From Micromonospora sp. R77 (GTDB taxonomy: Bacteria; Actinomycetota; Actinomycetes; Mycobacteriales; Micromonosporaceae), in NCBI RefSeq assembly GCF_022747945.1, contig NZ_JALDST010000001.1:2046001-2110000 (forward strand): a DNA stretch of 64,000 bases, read 5' to 3'. Of the stretch, positions 33,384 through 43,380 are shown one piece after another. Numbering within the stretch: position 1 is the stretch's first letter; each line of letters opens with the position of its first letter. The position numbers were made by a program, and so were the translations under genes. The notes under the pieces were generated by a model, which searched no databases, was not told where the DNA came from, and worked only from the letters and a program-made list of their open reading frames with translations.

Positions 33384-34451
33384 CATGGTGACCACCCAGG
33401 TGTACGCCTCGTTCAGCATGCCCGCCGGGGCGATCCGGCCGACCAGCGTGTTCTCCAGGGTCAGCGCCGGGGCGATGGTGGCACCGCCGAGCACCAGCGC
33501 AACGCCCAGCGCCGACGGCGTCGGCATCGCGGCGAAGAGGGCGAAGCTGGCCGCGACCCCGCCGAGCAGCCAGGCGAACTGACGGGTCATGTTCGGCGCC
33601 GGCCGGCGTACACCGAACCAGAAACCACCCACGGCGCTGCCGATGCCCCAGACCGCGAGCAGGATGCCGGCCATGCTCTCCGGGTCGTCGGCGGTGGCGT
33701 TGCCGGCGAAGGCCGGCACGGTCACCCCGGCGGCGCCGAAGGCGATGCCGAGGCTGGCGACGCAGAGCAGCAGCGCCGGGAAGCCGGCCACCCGCAGCGG
33801 GCCGAGGCCCTTGGCGTGGTGCTCGTGCGGGTGCGGCCGCCAGCCGCGCATGACCCGGCCGAGCGCGACCGCACCGGTGCCGACGAAGGTGACCACGGCG
33901 GCGCCGACCAGCGCGGCGGCGGCGTCGGCGAACAGCACGAACGCGGCGACCAGCAGCGGGCCGAGCACGAAGACGATCTCGAAGAGCGAGGTCTCCGCGG
34001 CGAGCGCGGTGTTGCGCAGGTGGTACCGGCCTGAGGTCGCGGCGGTGAGGTCGTTCCAGGCACCTCGGATGGCGGCGGTGAGCGGCGGGTACGTGGCACC
34101 GGCGAGCCCGGCGGCCAGATAGATCAGGGGCAGGTCGCCACCCTCGGTGCGGGTCGCCCAGAGCAGCCCGAACAGGGCGAGCGGGTGGGCGACGGCGGTG
34201 GCCAGCAGCACCGGGGTGGGGCCGACCCGGTCGGCGATCCGGCCGGCGACCGGGCTGAGCGCGGCGCCGGAGAGCGCGTAGATGCCACCGGCGACCGCGG
34301 CGAGCGAGTACCGGTCGGTCACCTCCTCGACCACGAGCAGCAGCGCCAGGGGTGTCATACCGATCCCGAGCCGGCCGATGATGCCGAGGATCAGCAGCAT
34401 CGGCGCGCCGGGGATCCGCCAGACGCCCAGGTACTGGCGCAGTGCGGACAC
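33192..34451 (-). CDS. MFS transporter
   Basis: 419 residues with about 12 membrane segments from a GTG preceded by GGAGG at the right distance. [20 protein letters not shown], the loop [12 protein letters not shown] (motif A-like) and [16 protein letters not shown] are visible. It resembles actinobacterial efflux-type MFS proteins; no substrate can be assigned. It converges with another MFS gene at its 3' end and is divergent from the region before htpX. Confidence 0.88.
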   Translation of the reverse strand: MSALRQYLGVWRIPGAPMLLILGIIGRLGIGMTPLALLLVVEEVTDRYSLAAVAGGIYALSGAALSPVAGRIADRVGPTPVLLATAVAHPLALFGLLWATRTEGGDLPLIYLAAGLAGATYPPLTAAIRGAWNDLTAATSGRYHLRNTALAAETSLFEIVFVLGPLLVAAFVLFADAAAALVGAAVVTFVGTGAVALGRVMRGWRPHPHEHHAKGLGPLRVAGFPALLLCVASLGIAFGAAGVTVPAFAGNATADDPESMAGILLAVWGIGSAVGGFWFGVRRPAPNMTRQFAWLLGGVAASFALFAAMPTPSALGVALVLGGATIAPALTLENTLVGRIAPAGMLNEAYTWVVTMSVAASAAGGAVAGLIVDHAGGVPWAFLFAGAAVAVGAGVAALPAGPIARAEATAVRTEQPVTV

Positions 34452-34596
34452 GGTCGACCTCCAGGAAGGTAATGGGTGAGAGACGTTTCGACCCTAACGC
34501 CGGGCGGCGTACGGGGGAAACGGTTAGTGCCCTCGCACACGCCTCCGCCCGGGTCCGGCGAACCGGAACCCGGGCGGAGTGGGTGGTACGGGTGGA

Positions 34597-35475
34597 TCAG
34601 CGCTGGAACTGCACCGGACCGCTGTTGGCGGCCATCCGCTCCAGCCGGGCGACGCGCTCCTCCATCGGCGGGTGGGTGGAGAAGAGCCCGGCGATGCCGC
34701 CACCCCGCTTGAACGGGTTGTCGATCATCAGGTGGGCGGTGCTGGTGAGCTGACCCTGGGCGGGCAGCGGCCGGCGCTGGGTACCCATGTGGATCTTCCG
34801 CAGGGCGCTGGCCAGGGCCAGCGGGTCCCGGCTCAGCTCGGCGCCCGACTGGTCGGCCTGGTACTCGCGGCTCCGGCTGATGGCCAGCTGGATGACCGTG
34901 GCCGCGATCGGGCCGAGGATCAGGGTGAGCAGCAGCACGGCCGGGTTCGGGGCGTCCTCGTCGTCGCCACCGCCGAGCGGAATGAACCAGGCGATGTTGG
35001 CCAGCATGGTGATGATGCCGGCCAGACCGGCCGCCACGCTGGAGATGAGGATGTCCCGGTTGTAGACGTGCGACAGCTCGTGCCCGATCACCCCGCGCAG
35101 CTCGCGGTAGTCGAGGATCTCGGTGATGCCCTGGGTGACGCAGACCGCCGCGTGCTGCGGGTTCCGCCCGGTGGCGAACGCGTTCGGCTGCGCGGTGGGG
35201 CTCACGTAGAGCCGGGGCATCGGCTGCCCCGCCTGGGTGGCCAGCTCGCGGACCATCCGGTACAGCTCGGGGAACTGTGCCTCGCTGACCGGTTGCGCCC
35301 GCATCGAGCGCAACGCGAGCTTGTCGGAGAAGAAGTAGGTGACGCCGTTCATCAGCAACGAGACGACGACGGCGATGACGAGGCCGCCGCTGCCGCCGAA
35401 CCAGTAGCCGACCGCGAGGATCAGCGAGGTCAACAGGCCGAGCAGCGCTGCGGTCTTCAGACGGTTGTGATGCAC
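34597..35475 (-). CDS. htpX: Membrane zinc metalloprotease HtpX
   Basis: 292 residues from a GTG with AAGGAG 5 bases upstream. Two N-terminal membrane helices are followed by the active site HELSH in [14 protein letters not shown] (zinc ligands and catalytic Glu), two more helices, and the third ligand region [14 protein letters not shown]. HtpX degrades misfolded membrane proteins under stress. It is a single gene here, with its promoter in the 130 bases before nuoN's end. Confidence 0.95.
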   Translation of the reverse strand: MHHNRLKTAALLGLLTSLILAVGYWFGGSGGLVIAVVVSLLMNGVTYFFSDKLALRSMRAQPVSEAQFPELYRMVRELATQAGQPMPRLYVSPTAQPNAFATGRNPQHAAVCVTQGITEILDYRELRGVIGHELSHVYNRDILISSVAAGLAGIITMLANIAWFIPLGGGDDEDAPNPAVLLLTLILGPIAATVIQLAISRSREYQADQSGAELSRDPLALASALRKIHMGTQRRPLPAQGQLTSTAHLMIDNPFKRGGGIAGLFSTHPPMEERVARLERMAANSGPVQFQR

Positions 35476-35606
35476 GATCGCTCCTTCGGTGCGCGGACCC
35501 GCACGGGCGTCCGCTGCCCGGTTCAACACCACCGGTACCCGTCAACCATCCTGCTCATGGCTGGGAGTTGCCTGGAGAATCCTGTGCGTGAGCTGTGCGG
35601 CAACGC

Positions 35607-37085
35607 TCAGCGGGCGACGTCCAGCACGAGCTGGGGGGCGAAACCGACCACCACGGCCAGCGCGGTCGCCACGGCCAGCGCCAGCGACACCACCCGGGCC
35701 GGGCGGGCGGCGGCCACCGCCGGGGCCGACCCGTCGGCCGGGGGCGCGTACAGGGTGGCGGCCAGGCGCAGGTAGTAGGCGAGGCCGAGGACCGCGTTCA
35801 GGGCCACCACCAGGGCGAGCCAGCCGGCGTGCCCGGCCAGCAGGGAACGGACCACGGTCACCTTGGCGAAGAGACCGGCCAGTCCGGGCGGCAGACCGGC
35901 CAGCCCGATCAGGGCGAGCGCGAACGCCGCGCTCACCCACGGGTGCCGCCGGGCCGCGCCGCGCAGGTCGGCCAGGGTGCCGCCGTCGCCGTCCGCCGGG
36001 CGCAGCGCCACCACCGCCGCGAAGGCGGCCAGCTCCAGGACCACGAAGAAAATCGCGTACGCCACGGCCGCCGCGTACGCCCCGGCGCGGGCGTCGACGG
36101 TGCGGCCGGCGGCCAGCGCGAACGCGCCCAGCGGGGCGAGGATGTAGCCGGCCTGGGCCACCGAGGACCACGCCAGCAGCCGTACCGTCCGCCGCTGGCG
36201 CAGCGCCACCAGGTTGCCGACAGTCATGGTGAGCACGGCCAGCAGCGCCAGCACCGGACCGGTGACGGACGCCGGCAGCGCCTGCTGCACCACGGCGAGC
36301 AGGGCCACCACCCCGCCCAGCTTCGACGCCGTCGACAGGTAGGCCGCCACCGGCAGGGGTGCGCCGTCGTACGTCGCGGGGGCCCAGGCGTGGAACGGCA
36401 CCGCCGCCACCTTGAACGCCAGCCCCAGCACCACCAGCGCCACCGCGACCGAGGTGAGCGGGACGTCCAGCAGCTCGGGGCGGTCCGCGAAGGTCGCGCC
36501 GAGCCGGCCCAGGTGCAGCCCGCCGGTCACCGCGTAGAGCAGCGCCGCGCCGAGCAGGGTCAGCGTGGTGGCCACCACGCTGACCACGAAGAAGGTCACC
36601 GCCGCCTCGGCGCTCGCCAGGCTGCCCCGGCGCAGCCCCACCAGGACGTAGAGCGGCAGGGTCAGCGTCTCCAACGCCACGACCAGGGTGATCAGGTCAC
36701 CGGCCGCGCCGAGCACCACACCACCGGTCAGCGAGCAGGCGAGCAGGAAGCAGTATTCCCCCACGGGCGTCCGACCGGCCCGCAGCAGCGGCCCGGAGAT
36801 CGCCAGCACACCGAGGGTGAGCAGGGCGAAGACCACGGCCACCAGGGCCGCCCGGCCGCCGTACACCCAGGAGCAGTCGGCGTCGACGCAGAAGGTGCGG
36901 CGCTCGCCGCCCGCCCCGACCAACGCCGCACCGAGCGCGGTGGCCGCCGACCCGAGCGCCGCCACGGCCACTGTCACGGCGGCGCGGGCCACCAGCAGGT
37001 CGGCCAGGAGCACCAGCACGGCCGTGGCCGCCGCCAGGTACGCGGGCAGCAGCGCCACGTTGTCCACGCTCTGCACCAGGCTCAT
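35607..37085 (-). CDS. nuoN: NADH-quinone oxidoreductase subunit N
   Basis: 492 residues with about 14 membrane helices of the antiporter-like type. The proton-channel region contains FKVAAVPFHAWAPATYDGAP and ALIGLAGLPPGLAGLFAKVT. It is a proton-pumping membrane-arm subunit of complex I. The ATG at 37085 overlaps the stop of an 8-codon mini-ORF (ATGA) and has GGGAGC upstream. It is the last gene of the nuoI-N block and is separated from nuoM by the mini-ORF repeats. Confidence 0.94.
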   Translation of the reverse strand: MSLVQSVDNVALLPAYLAAATAVLVLLADLLVARAAVTVAVAALGSAATALGAALVGAGGERRTFCVDADCSWVYGGRAALVAVVFALLTLGVLAISGPLLRAGRTPVGEYCFLLACSLTGGVVLGAAGDLITLVVALETLTLPLYVLVGLRRGSLASAEAAVTFFVVSVVATTLTLLGAALLYAVTGGLHLGRLGATFADRPELLDVPLTSVAVALVVLGLAFKVAAVPFHAWAPATYDGAPLPVAAYLSTASKLGGVVALLAVVQQALPASVTGPVLALLAVLTMTVGNLVALRQRRTVRLLAWSSVAQAGYILAPLGAFALAAGRTVDARAGAYAAAVAYAIFFVVLELAAFAAVVALRPADGDGGTLADLRGAARRHPWVSAAFALALIGLAGLPPGLAGLFAKVTVVRSLLAGHAGWLALVVALNAVLGLAYYLRLAATLYAPPADGSAPAVAAARPARVVSLALAVATALAVVVGFAPQLVLDVAR

Positions 37086-37287
37086 CGGGTCAGCTCCCGG
37101 GAACTCATCGGAGCTCGCCTCCGTTCGCGACTGCGGGGCTCCGCTCCGCCGCACTCCTCGCGCTCACCTGAGCTCGCCTCCGTTCGCGACTGCGGGGCTC
37201 CGCTCCGCTGCACCCCTCGCGCTCACCTGAGCTCGCCTCCGTTCGCGACTGCGGGGCTCCGCTCCGCTGCACCCCTCGCGCTCACCT
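37082..37287 (-). repeat. Three 59-bp tandem repeats forming a chain of coupled mini-ORFs
   Basis: Copies start at 37111, 37170 and 37229 (plus-strand coordinates) and differ by only a few bases. On the minus strand each encodes 20 codons (MSARGAAERSPAVANGGELR, or MSARSAAERS... in the last) followed by TGA. nuoM's TGA overlaps the first GTG (GTGA), each unit overlaps the next by 4 bases, and the third overlaps an 8-codon mini-ORF (MSSRELTR) whose TGA overlaps nuoN's ATG. Four mini-ORFs (37223-37285, 37164-37226, 37105-37167, 37082-37108) thus link nuoM to nuoN without a gap. Confidence 0.9.
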
Positions 37288-38784
37288 GAGCACTCCCAGC
37301 AGGGCGTCGACCGGGCCGGCGGAATGGCCGAGGACCAGCGCCGGGACCAGCCCCACGGCCAGCGCCAGCAGCACCAGCGGAGCCCACGCCGCCAACTCCA
37401 CCCCGGCCAGGCCGGGCGCGAGCCGCCCCACCGCGGGGCTGGGCCGCCCGTGGGTGACCTGCCGCAGCAGCCGCAGGAAGTACGCGGCGGTCAGCGCCCC
37501 GCCGATCGCGGCCAGCACCGCCAACGTCGTCCAGAGCCCGCCGCCCCGCCGGACGGCGGCCACCACGGCGAACGCCTCACCCCAGAAGCCGGCCAGGCCC
37601 GGCAGCCCCAGCGAGGCGACCGCCGCGAAGCCGAGCAGCCCGGCGAGCCGGGGCGCGGTCTCCCGCAGCCCGGACAGCTCGGCGAGCGCGCCGGTGCCGG
37701 TACGGTCCTTGACCGCCCCCGCGAGGAAGAAGAGCAGGGCGGTGATCACGCCGTGCGCGATGTTGCCGATCAGCGCCGCCTGGAGCCCGGTGGCGGTCAG
37801 CGTGGCCACCCCGAGCAGCACGAAGCCCATGTGTCCCACGCTGGAGTACGCGATCAGCCGCTTCAGCTCGTCCTGCGCGAGGCAGACCAGCGAGCCGATC
37901 AGGATGGCCGCGACGGCCAGCACACCGAGCACCGGGGCGGCCCAGCGGGCGCCCTCCGGGGCCACCCCGACCGCCACCCGGATCAGGCCGTACGTGCCCA
38001 TCTTCAGCAGCACCCCGGCGAGGATCACGCTGCCGACGGTGGGCGCCTGGGTGTGCGCGTCGGGCAGCCACGAGTGCAGCGGCCAGAGCGGGCTCTTCAC
38101 CGCGAAGGCGAGCGCCAGCAGGGTGAACGCGGCGAGCTGGGTGCCCCGGGACAGCCCGGCCCCACCGGTCAGCGCCACGATGTCGGCGGTGCCGGCGGCG
38201 GCCACCACCACGTAGACGCCGACCAGCAGCAGCACCGAACCGAAGAGCGTGTAGAGGGCGAACTTGCGGGCCGCCCGTCGCCGGTCCGCGCCGCCCCAGC
38301 CGGCGATGATCGCGTACATCGGGAGGAGCACGACCTCGAAGAACGCGAAGAACAGAACCAGGTCGAGGGCGAGGAAGGTGCCGAGGATGCCCACCTCGAC
38401 CACCAGCAGCAGCGCGACCAACGCCCGGCCGCTGCCGCCGCCCGGCACCCGGGCCACGGTGTAGCCGCAGCAGAGCACGGTGAGCAGGGCGGTGAGCACC
38501 ACCAGCGGCCACGAGATGCCGTCCACCCCGAGGTGGAAGCGCAGGTCCAGACCGGGCACCCAGGGCAGGTCGAGCTGGTGCCAGGGCTGCACGGCGGGAC
38601 GCGGCCCGTAGCCGAACCAGCCGTGGTCGCCGCCGGCCAGCGGCAGCGTGGCGAGGAGGGTCAGCGCGGCGGCGACCGTGCCGACCAGCCGGGCGGCCCG
38701 GTCGTGCCGGACCGCCGCGACCGCGACCGCGCCCAGCGCCGGCACCGCCAGGACGGCGACCAGCAGCACCTGTCCGAGGTTCAT
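37282..38784 (-). CDS. nuoM: NADH-quinone oxidoreductase subunit M
   Basis: 500 residues and about 14 membrane helices, with the conserved FALYTLFGSVLLLVGVYVV, LAFAVKSPLWPLHSWLPDAH and LKRLIAYSSVGHMGFVLLG segments that line the proton path. It is a membrane-arm antiporter-like subunit of complex I. It begins 4 bases inside the uninterrupted nuoL frame (ATGA) and ends with a TGA that overlaps the first mini-ORF. Confidence 0.95.
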   Translation of the reverse strand: MNLGQVLLVAVLAVPALGAVAVAAVRHDRAARLVGTVAAALTLLATLPLAGGDHGWFGYGPRPAVQPWHQLDLPWVPGLDLRFHLGVDGISWPLVVLTALLTVLCCGYTVARVPGGGSGRALVALLLVVEVGILGTFLALDLVLFFAFFEVVLLPMYAIIAGWGGADRRRAARKFALYTLFGSVLLLVGVYVVVAAAGTADIVALTGGAGLSRGTQLAAFTLLALAFAVKSPLWPLHSWLPDAHTQAPTVGSVILAGVLLKMGTYGLIRVAVGVAPEGARWAAPVLGVLAVAAILIGSLVCLAQDELKRLIAYSSVGHMGFVLLGVATLTATGLQAALIGNIAHGVITALLFFLAGAVKDRTGTGALAELSGLRETAPRLAGLLGFAAVASLGLPGLAGFWGEAFAVVAAVRRGGGLWTTLAVLAAIGGALTAAYFLRLLRQVTHGRPSPAVGRLAPGLAGVELAAWAPLVLLALAVGLVPALVLGHSAGPVDALLGVLR

Positions 38785-40781
38785 GCCGGCGTCCCCTCTG
38801 TGCCCGGATCCCGGGCCGACCGACCCGCGCTCACGCGAACCCTCCGACCAGCGCGGCGGCGAGGCCGATCAGCAGCGCGCCGGCCAGCACGGCAGCCGCC
38901 GCCCGGGGCAGGGCCGCCCGGTGCAGCCCGGCCAGTCCGCCACCCAACTCCACCGCGGCGTGGCCGCTCCTCCACCAGGCCGTCCACCCCGAGCTCGTCA
39001 CCGGCCCGCACCGCGCGGGCCAGCGCCACCGTCGGACGTACGACGAGCGCGTCCTGGACGTCGTCGAGCCGGAACGCCCGGGCGAGGACCGGCCGCAGCG
39101 GACCCAGGAAGCGGGCCGGGTCGGCGGCCGGATCGCGGCGCCAGCCCGCCCACGCCAACCCGCCGCCGGCCGCCAGCAGGGCCAGCGGGAGCAGCACCGC
39201 CGGGGCGAGGTGGACCAGCGAGTCGCCGAAGTCGGTCAACTCCCCCTCGGCGGCCGGCGCGAAGAGCCGGTCGGTGAACGGCGTCCAGAAGGCGGCCAGG
39301 CCGAACAGGGCCGCCGGGACCGCCAGCAGCAGCACCGGCCAGCGCATCACCGCCGGCGGGTCGTGCGGGTGCGCCAGCGGGCTCCGGGTGACCCCGAAGA
39401 AGGTACGCAGCAGCAGGCGGGTCGCGTACCAGGCGGTGACGGCGACGCCGAGCAGCCCGGCCAGCCAGACCAGCCAGCCGACCCAGTGCGGGGCCGGGCC
39501 GGCGCCGTCCAGCGCGGCGGCCTCGGCGGCGGCGAGCACGCCGTCCTTGCTCCAGAACCCGGACAGCGGCGGCACCCCGGCGAGCGCGCCGAGCCCGACC
39601 AGCGTGCACCAGAAGGTCACCGGCATGGCGCGCCGCAGCCCGCCCATCCGGGACATCAGCGTGGTGCCCACCGCGTGGATCACCGCGCCGGCGGCGAGGA
39701 AGAGCAGCGCCTTGAACGCGGCGTGGCTGAGCAGGTGGAACAGCGCCGCGGTGGGTGCGCCGACCGCGAGCGCACCGGTCATGTAGCCGATCTGGGAGAC
39801 CGTCGACCAGGCCAGCACCCGCTTGATGTCGTCCTGCGCGGTGGCCGCGAAGGCCCCCAGCAGCAGGGTGACCGCCGCCATCACCCCGAGCACGGCCAGT
39901 GCGATCGGGGCCCGCGCGAAGAGCGGGAAGAGCCGGGCCACCGCGTAGACGCCGGCGGCGACCATGGTGGCGGCATGGATCAGCGCGGAGATCGGGGTGG
40001 GACCGGCCATCGCGTCGGGCAGCCAGGTGTGCAGCGGGAACTGGGCGCTCTTGCCGGCCACCCCGGCGAGCAGGAGCAGGCAGGCGGCGGTGAGGGTGCC
40101 GGTGGAGTAGTCGTGGGCGAGCACGTCGGCGATCCGGAAACTGCCGGCGTGCCCGCCGAGCACGGCGATGCCCAGCAGGAAGCCGACGTCACCGACCCGG
40201 GTCACCAGGAACGCCTTCACCGCCGCGGCGGGCGCCTCCGGCAGCCGCCGGTCGTGGGCGATGAGCAGGTAGGAGCAGATGCCCATCACCTCCCAGCCGA
40301 CCAGCAGCATGATCAGGTCGCCGGAGACCACCACGACCAGCATCGCGGCGGTGAAGAGGCTGATCTGCGCCGCGTACGGCGGGTAGCGGTGGTCCACCTC
40401 GAGGTCGTCGTGCGGGCCGCGCCGCAGGTAGCCGACCGAGTAGACCTGTACGGCCAGGGCGACCGCGGCCACCGCCGTGGCGACCAGCACGGCCACCCCG
40501 TCCAGCCGGTAGCCCAGGGTGACCCGCAGGCCGCCCAGGTCGACCCAGGTGGTCGACGCCTCGGCCAGGTGGTGGACCCGGGTCAGCAGCACCAGCGCCG
40601 CCAGCAGCGCACCGGCCGCGCCGGCCACGCCGAGCCCGATCGCCACCTTCCGGGCCCGGTCCTCGCCGGTCGCCGCGCCCTTCGGCGAGGGCGGCAGCAG
40701 CAGCCCGACCAGGCCGGCGACCAGGGGCAGGCCGGCCAGCAGGAGTACGGCCGGCAGCAGCCGCCCGAGCTCGTCGGTCAC
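38781..40781 (-). CDS. nuoL: NADH-quinone oxidoreductase subunit L, with C-terminal frameshift
   Basis: The frame gives 666 residues. The core is normal NuoL: VGWEVMGICSYLLIAHDRR, GKSAQFPLHTWLPDAMAGPT and KRVLAWSTVSQIGYMTGALA. After DGLVEE (near 38968) the frame turns into Arg-rich low-complexity sequence, while the next frame encodes the expected last helix (AAVLAGALLIGLAAALVGGF) and stops at 38831. One extra base, or two missing, in GGAGGAGCGG explains this. The GTG at 40781 overlaps nuoK by 4 bases. It may be a sequencing error or real damage. Confidence 0.9.
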   Translation of the reverse strand: MTDELGRLLPAVLLLAGLPLVAGLVGLLLPPSPKGAATGEDRARKVAIGLGVAGAAGALLAALVLLTRVHHLAEASTTWVDLGGLRVTLGYRLDGVAVLVATAVAAVALAVQVYSVGYLRRGPHDDLEVDHRYPPYAAQISLFTAAMLVVVVSGDLIMLLVGWEVMGICSYLLIAHDRRLPEAPAAAVKAFLVTRVGDVGFLLGIAVLGGHAGSFRIADVLAHDYSTGTLTAACLLLLAGVAGKSAQFPLHTWLPDAMAGPTPISALIHAATMVAAGVYAVARLFPLFARAPIALAVLGVMAAVTLLLGAFAATAQDDIKRVLAWSTVSQIGYMTGALAVGAPTAALFHLLSHAAFKALLFLAAGAVIHAVGTTLMSRMGGLRRAMPVTFWCTLVGLGALAGVPPLSGFWSKDGVLAAAEAAALDGAGPAPHWVGWLVWLAGLLGVAVTAWYATRLLLRTFFGVTRSPLAHPHDPPAVMRWPVLLLAVPAALFGLAAFWTPFTDRLFAPAAEGELTDFGDSLVHLAPAVLLPLALLAAGGGLAWAGWRRDPAADPARFLGPLRPVLARAFRLDDVQDALVVRPTVALARAVRAGDELGVDGLVEERPRRGGVGWRTGRAAPGGPAPGGGCRAGRRAADRPRRRAGRRVRVSAGRSARDPGTEGTPA

Positions 40782-41188
40782 CGCCGCACCTCCGGCCCGT
40801 CCGCGCCCCCGACGGTCCCGCCCGACGCCGGCTCTCCCGCGACCGTCCCCCGCGTCGCGGTCGCGGCCGACACCAGCACCGGAGGCTCGGTCAGCGGCAC
40901 CTCGTCCACGGCGACGCTCGCCCGCAGCCGATAGAGCTGGAGCACGATGGCCAGCCCCACGCCGATCTCGGCGGCGGCGAGCACGATCACGAAGAGCGCG
41001 AAGACCTGCCCGGCGTGCGGCAACTGCGCCCGGACCGTGGTGTCCGCGGTGACCAGGACCAGGTTGACCGCGTTGAGCATCAACTCGACCGCCATCAGCA
41101 CCAGCACCGCGTTGCGGCGGCGCAGCACGCCGAACACGCCCAGGCCGAACAGCAGCGCGGCGGTGACGTACGGGACGACCGGCCTCAC
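40778..41188 (-). CDS. nuoK: NADH-quinone oxidoreductase subunit K
   Basis: 136 residues with three membrane helices and the buried Glu region VLVLMAVELMLNAVNLVLVT, then FALFVIVLAAAEIGVGLAIV. The core of 100 residues is normal; the extra C-terminal tail of about 35 residues is Gly/Ala/Thr-rich and unusual. It starts with GTG overlapping nuoJ by 4 bases. It is a membrane-arm subunit that relays protons. Confidence 0.93.
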   Translation of the reverse strand: MRPVVPYVTAALLFGLGVFGVLRRRNAVLVLMAVELMLNAVNLVLVTADTTVRAQLPHAGQVFALFVIVLAAAEIGVGLAIVLQLYRLRASVAVDEVPLTEPPVLVSAATATRGTVAGEPASGGTVGGADGPEVRR

Positions 41189-41709
41189 CGACGACCCCTC
41201 TCGTCCGCGCCGGCCCGGCCGATGTCCGGACGGGACAGCACGATCGCGCCGACCAGCGCGGCGAGCAGCAGCACCGACAGCACCTCGAAGGGCAGCACCC
41301 AGGAGCGGAACACCTGCTCACCCAGGCGCTCGGCGGTGCCCGCCGCCGGCAGGTCCACCCGGGACCAGCGGAACGCGTCGACCAGCAGCACGGCCAGGCC
41401 CAGCCCGCTGCCGCCGCCGATCAGCGCGGCCGGCCAGCCCGGCCGGTCCAGGTCGTCGGAGGCGCCGATCGGGGCCCGGGTCAGCATCACCGCGAAGAGC
41501 AGCAGCACCACCACCGCGCCCACATAGATCAGCACCTGCACCCAGGCCACCAGCTCGGCGGTGAGCACCAGGTAGTCACCGGCCAACGCGCCCAGGCAGA
41601 CCACCAGATAGAGGCCGGCCCGGACCAGGTGCCTGGTGGCCACCACGAGCACCCCCGCCCCGACCGCGACCGCACCGAGGGCGAGCAGCAGCAGGTCCGC
41701 ACCCGTCAT
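41185..41709 (-). CDS. nuoJ: NADH-quinone oxidoreductase subunit J
   Basis: 174 residues and five membrane helices; the family helix [20 protein letters not shown] is clear. It is a membrane-arm subunit next to NuoK. The ATG at 41709 overlaps the nuoI stop by 4 bases and the end overlaps nuoK, so nuoI to nuoL are all translationally coupled. Confidence 0.94.
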   Translation of the reverse strand: MTGADLLLLALGAVAVGAGVLVVATRHLVRAGLYLVVCLGALAGDYLVLTAELVAWVQVLIYVGAVVVLLLFAVMLTRAPIGASDDLDRPGWPAALIGGGSGLGLAVLLVDAFRWSRVDLPAAGTAERLGEQVFRSWVLPFEVLSVLLLAALVGAIVLSRPDIGRAGADERGRR

Positions 41710-42284
41710 GGGGTCGTGCCTCCTCCGCCGGGACCGGCGTCGGGGCGTACGGCGGCAGGGCGGGCCGGGGCCGCGGCCTTGCGCGCGGCGGTGGTCTCCT
41801 CCTTGGACGGCTCGCCGTGCGGGTCGTGCGCGGGCGGCGGCGGGACGGTGCCCATCCACTCGCCGAGGTGGTCCTTGTCGTGCAGCAGGTCCTTGATGTC
41901 GTACTCGGCGTACTCGAACTCGGGCGACCAGTAGAGCGCGTCGAAGGGGCAGACCTCGACGCAGATGCCGCAGTACATGCAGAGCGAGAAGTCGATGTCG
42001 AACTTGTCGAGCACGTTGCGCTGGCGGGGGCGGGCGGCGCCGGGCACCGCCACCTCCTCCTTGTGCGAGTCGATGTAGATGCACCAGTCCGGGCACTCCC
42101 GCGCGCAGAGCATGCAGACCGTGCAGTTCTCCTCCAGCAGCGCGATCACGCCCCGGGAGCGGGGCGGTAGCTCGGGGGCGACGTCCGGGTACTGCTGGGT
42201 GGTCGAGCGACGGGTCATCGTCTTCAACGTGACCGCGAGCCCCTTCACCAACCCTTCACCGGGAATGCCGCTGCGCTCGGTCAT
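41706..42284 (-). CDS. nuoI: NADH-quinone oxidoreductase subunit I (2 x 4Fe-4S)
   Basis: 192 residues. Two ferredoxin motifs, [12 protein letters not shown] and [12 protein letters not shown], bind the clusters N6a and N6b of the peripheral arm. The C-terminal 50 residues are Ala/Pro-rich and not part of the fold. The ATG at 42284 is preceded by AGGA at 9 bases; an ATG at 42293 is possible. It is the first gene of the nuoI-N block, and its promoter lies in the 105-bp gap shared with the divergent Uma2 gene. Confidence 0.94.
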   Translation of the reverse strand: MTERSGIPGEGLVKGLAVTLKTMTRRSTTQQYPDVAPELPPRSRGVIALLEENCTVCMLCARECPDWCIYIDSHKEEVAVPGAARPRQRNVLDKFDIDFSLCMYCGICVEVCPFDALYWSPEFEYAEYDIKDLLHDKDHLGEWMGTVPPPPAHDPHGEPSKEETTAARKAAAPARPAAVRPDAGPGGGGTTP

Positions 42285-42389
42285 GCCGCCCATCCTGCCC
42301 TGTGCCCTCCGCGCGCGCGACCACCACCCGGCGCATTGCGGCGGTACGGTGACTGTTGGGGAGAACGACACACCGGGAAGGACCGACCG

Positions 42390-42965
42390 ATGACCGCCGC
42401 GCTGCAGAGCGACTACCCGCCCGAGGGCGGGTGGACGACCGACGATCTGGACGCGCTGCCCGAGGACGGCCGCCGCCGCGAGTTGCTTGACGGAGTGCTG
42501 ATCGTGTCCCCCTCCCCCACCCGCACGCACCAGACGATCGCGATGCGACTCGGCGTCGCGCTCGAACAGGAATGCCCCGACGAGTACGACGTGACCCAGG
42601 GTGTGGAGGTGCGGATCAGCCGCACCCGCTCTTTCATTCCGGACGTGCTGGTGACGACATCGGTGGCCGCAGCCCGCGAGCCGTCGAAGTACGAACCGCA
42701 CGAGGTGGTGCTGGCGGTCGAGATCGTCTCCCCCAGCACCCGATCCATCGACCGGGTGCTGAAGCCGGCGCTGTACGCGCAGGCGGGCATCCCGTTCTAC
42801 TGGCGGGTCGAGGTGGAGGACGACGGGCTGGTCGTACACACCTACAAGATCGACCCGGTGGACGAGGTCTACACGGAAACCGGGCGGTGGACGAAGTTCA
42901 TCGACACCGGGGAGCCGTTCCCGGTGAACCTGTCGATCGACCGGATCACGCCCCGGCGCCGCTGA
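42390..42965 (+). CDS. Uma2-family endonuclease-like protein
   Basis: 191 residues with the Uma2 (DUF820) PD-(D/E)xK core: [21 protein letters not shown] and [16 protein letters not shown]. The family occurs in many copies in actinobacteria and cyanobacteria without a proven cellular role. GGGAAGGA lies upstream of the ATG. It is transcribed away from nuoI and converges with the SnoaL gene, overlapping it by 20 bases. Confidence 0.9.
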   Translation: MTAALQSDYPPEGGWTTDDLDALPEDGRRRELLDGVLIVSPSPTRTHQTIAMRLGVALEQECPDEYDVTQGVEVRISRTRSFIPDVLVTTSVAAAREPSKYEPHEVVLAVEIVSPSTRSIDRVLKPALYAQAGIPFYWRVEVEDDGLVVHTYKIDPVDEVYTETGRWTKFIDTGEPFPVNLSIDRITPRRR

Positions 42966-43380
42966 GTCCGCCCGGCAGCGGCGGGAGCATCTCGACGCCG
43001 AGCTGCTGGAGGAGCTGGAACAGCTCGTTGACGCTCCACACGTCCACGATCCGGCCGGCGTCGTCGAAGCGCAGGAACGTCGCCCCCGAATAGCTGACCA
43101 CCTGCCCGGTCGGCGGCACCGGGCCGAACCGGCCGGCCTGGGTGCCGGCGGCCCGCCAGCGCAGCGCCACCCGGTCCCCGGTGGCCACCACGTCGACCAG
43201 CTTGTAGCGCAGGTCGGGGAAGGCGGCGCGGCGGTCCCGGTGCCAGGCCAGCGTCGCCTCGGGGCCGGTCCCGCCCAACCCCGGGCAGTCCGCGTCGACC
43301 AGCTCGTACGCGGACGCCTCGCGGCCGCCGTTCCACACGTCCGCGACGAACCGCCGGGCTGCGGCCTCCAGGTCGATCAC
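42946..43380 (-). CDS. SnoaL/NTF2-like protein
   Basis: 144 residues: [40 protein letters not shown] and [20 protein letters not shown] give the alpha+beta cone of SnoaL-like cyclases and isomerases. The GTG at 43380 overlaps the TetR stop by 4 bases, so the regulator and this gene form one operon. The substrate is unknown. Confidence 0.87.
   Translation of the reverse strand: MIDLEAAARRFVADVWNGGREASAYELVDADCPGLGGTGPEATLAWHRDRRAAFPDLRYKLVDVVATGDRVALRWRAAGTQAGRFGPVPPTGQVVSYSGATFLRFDDAGRIVDVWSVNELFQLLQQLGVEMLPPLPGGLSGAGA

Noticed and set aside
37111..37287. CRISPR-like array
   Set aside because: The 59-bp units are directly adjacent with no unique spacers, and no cas genes occur in the window.
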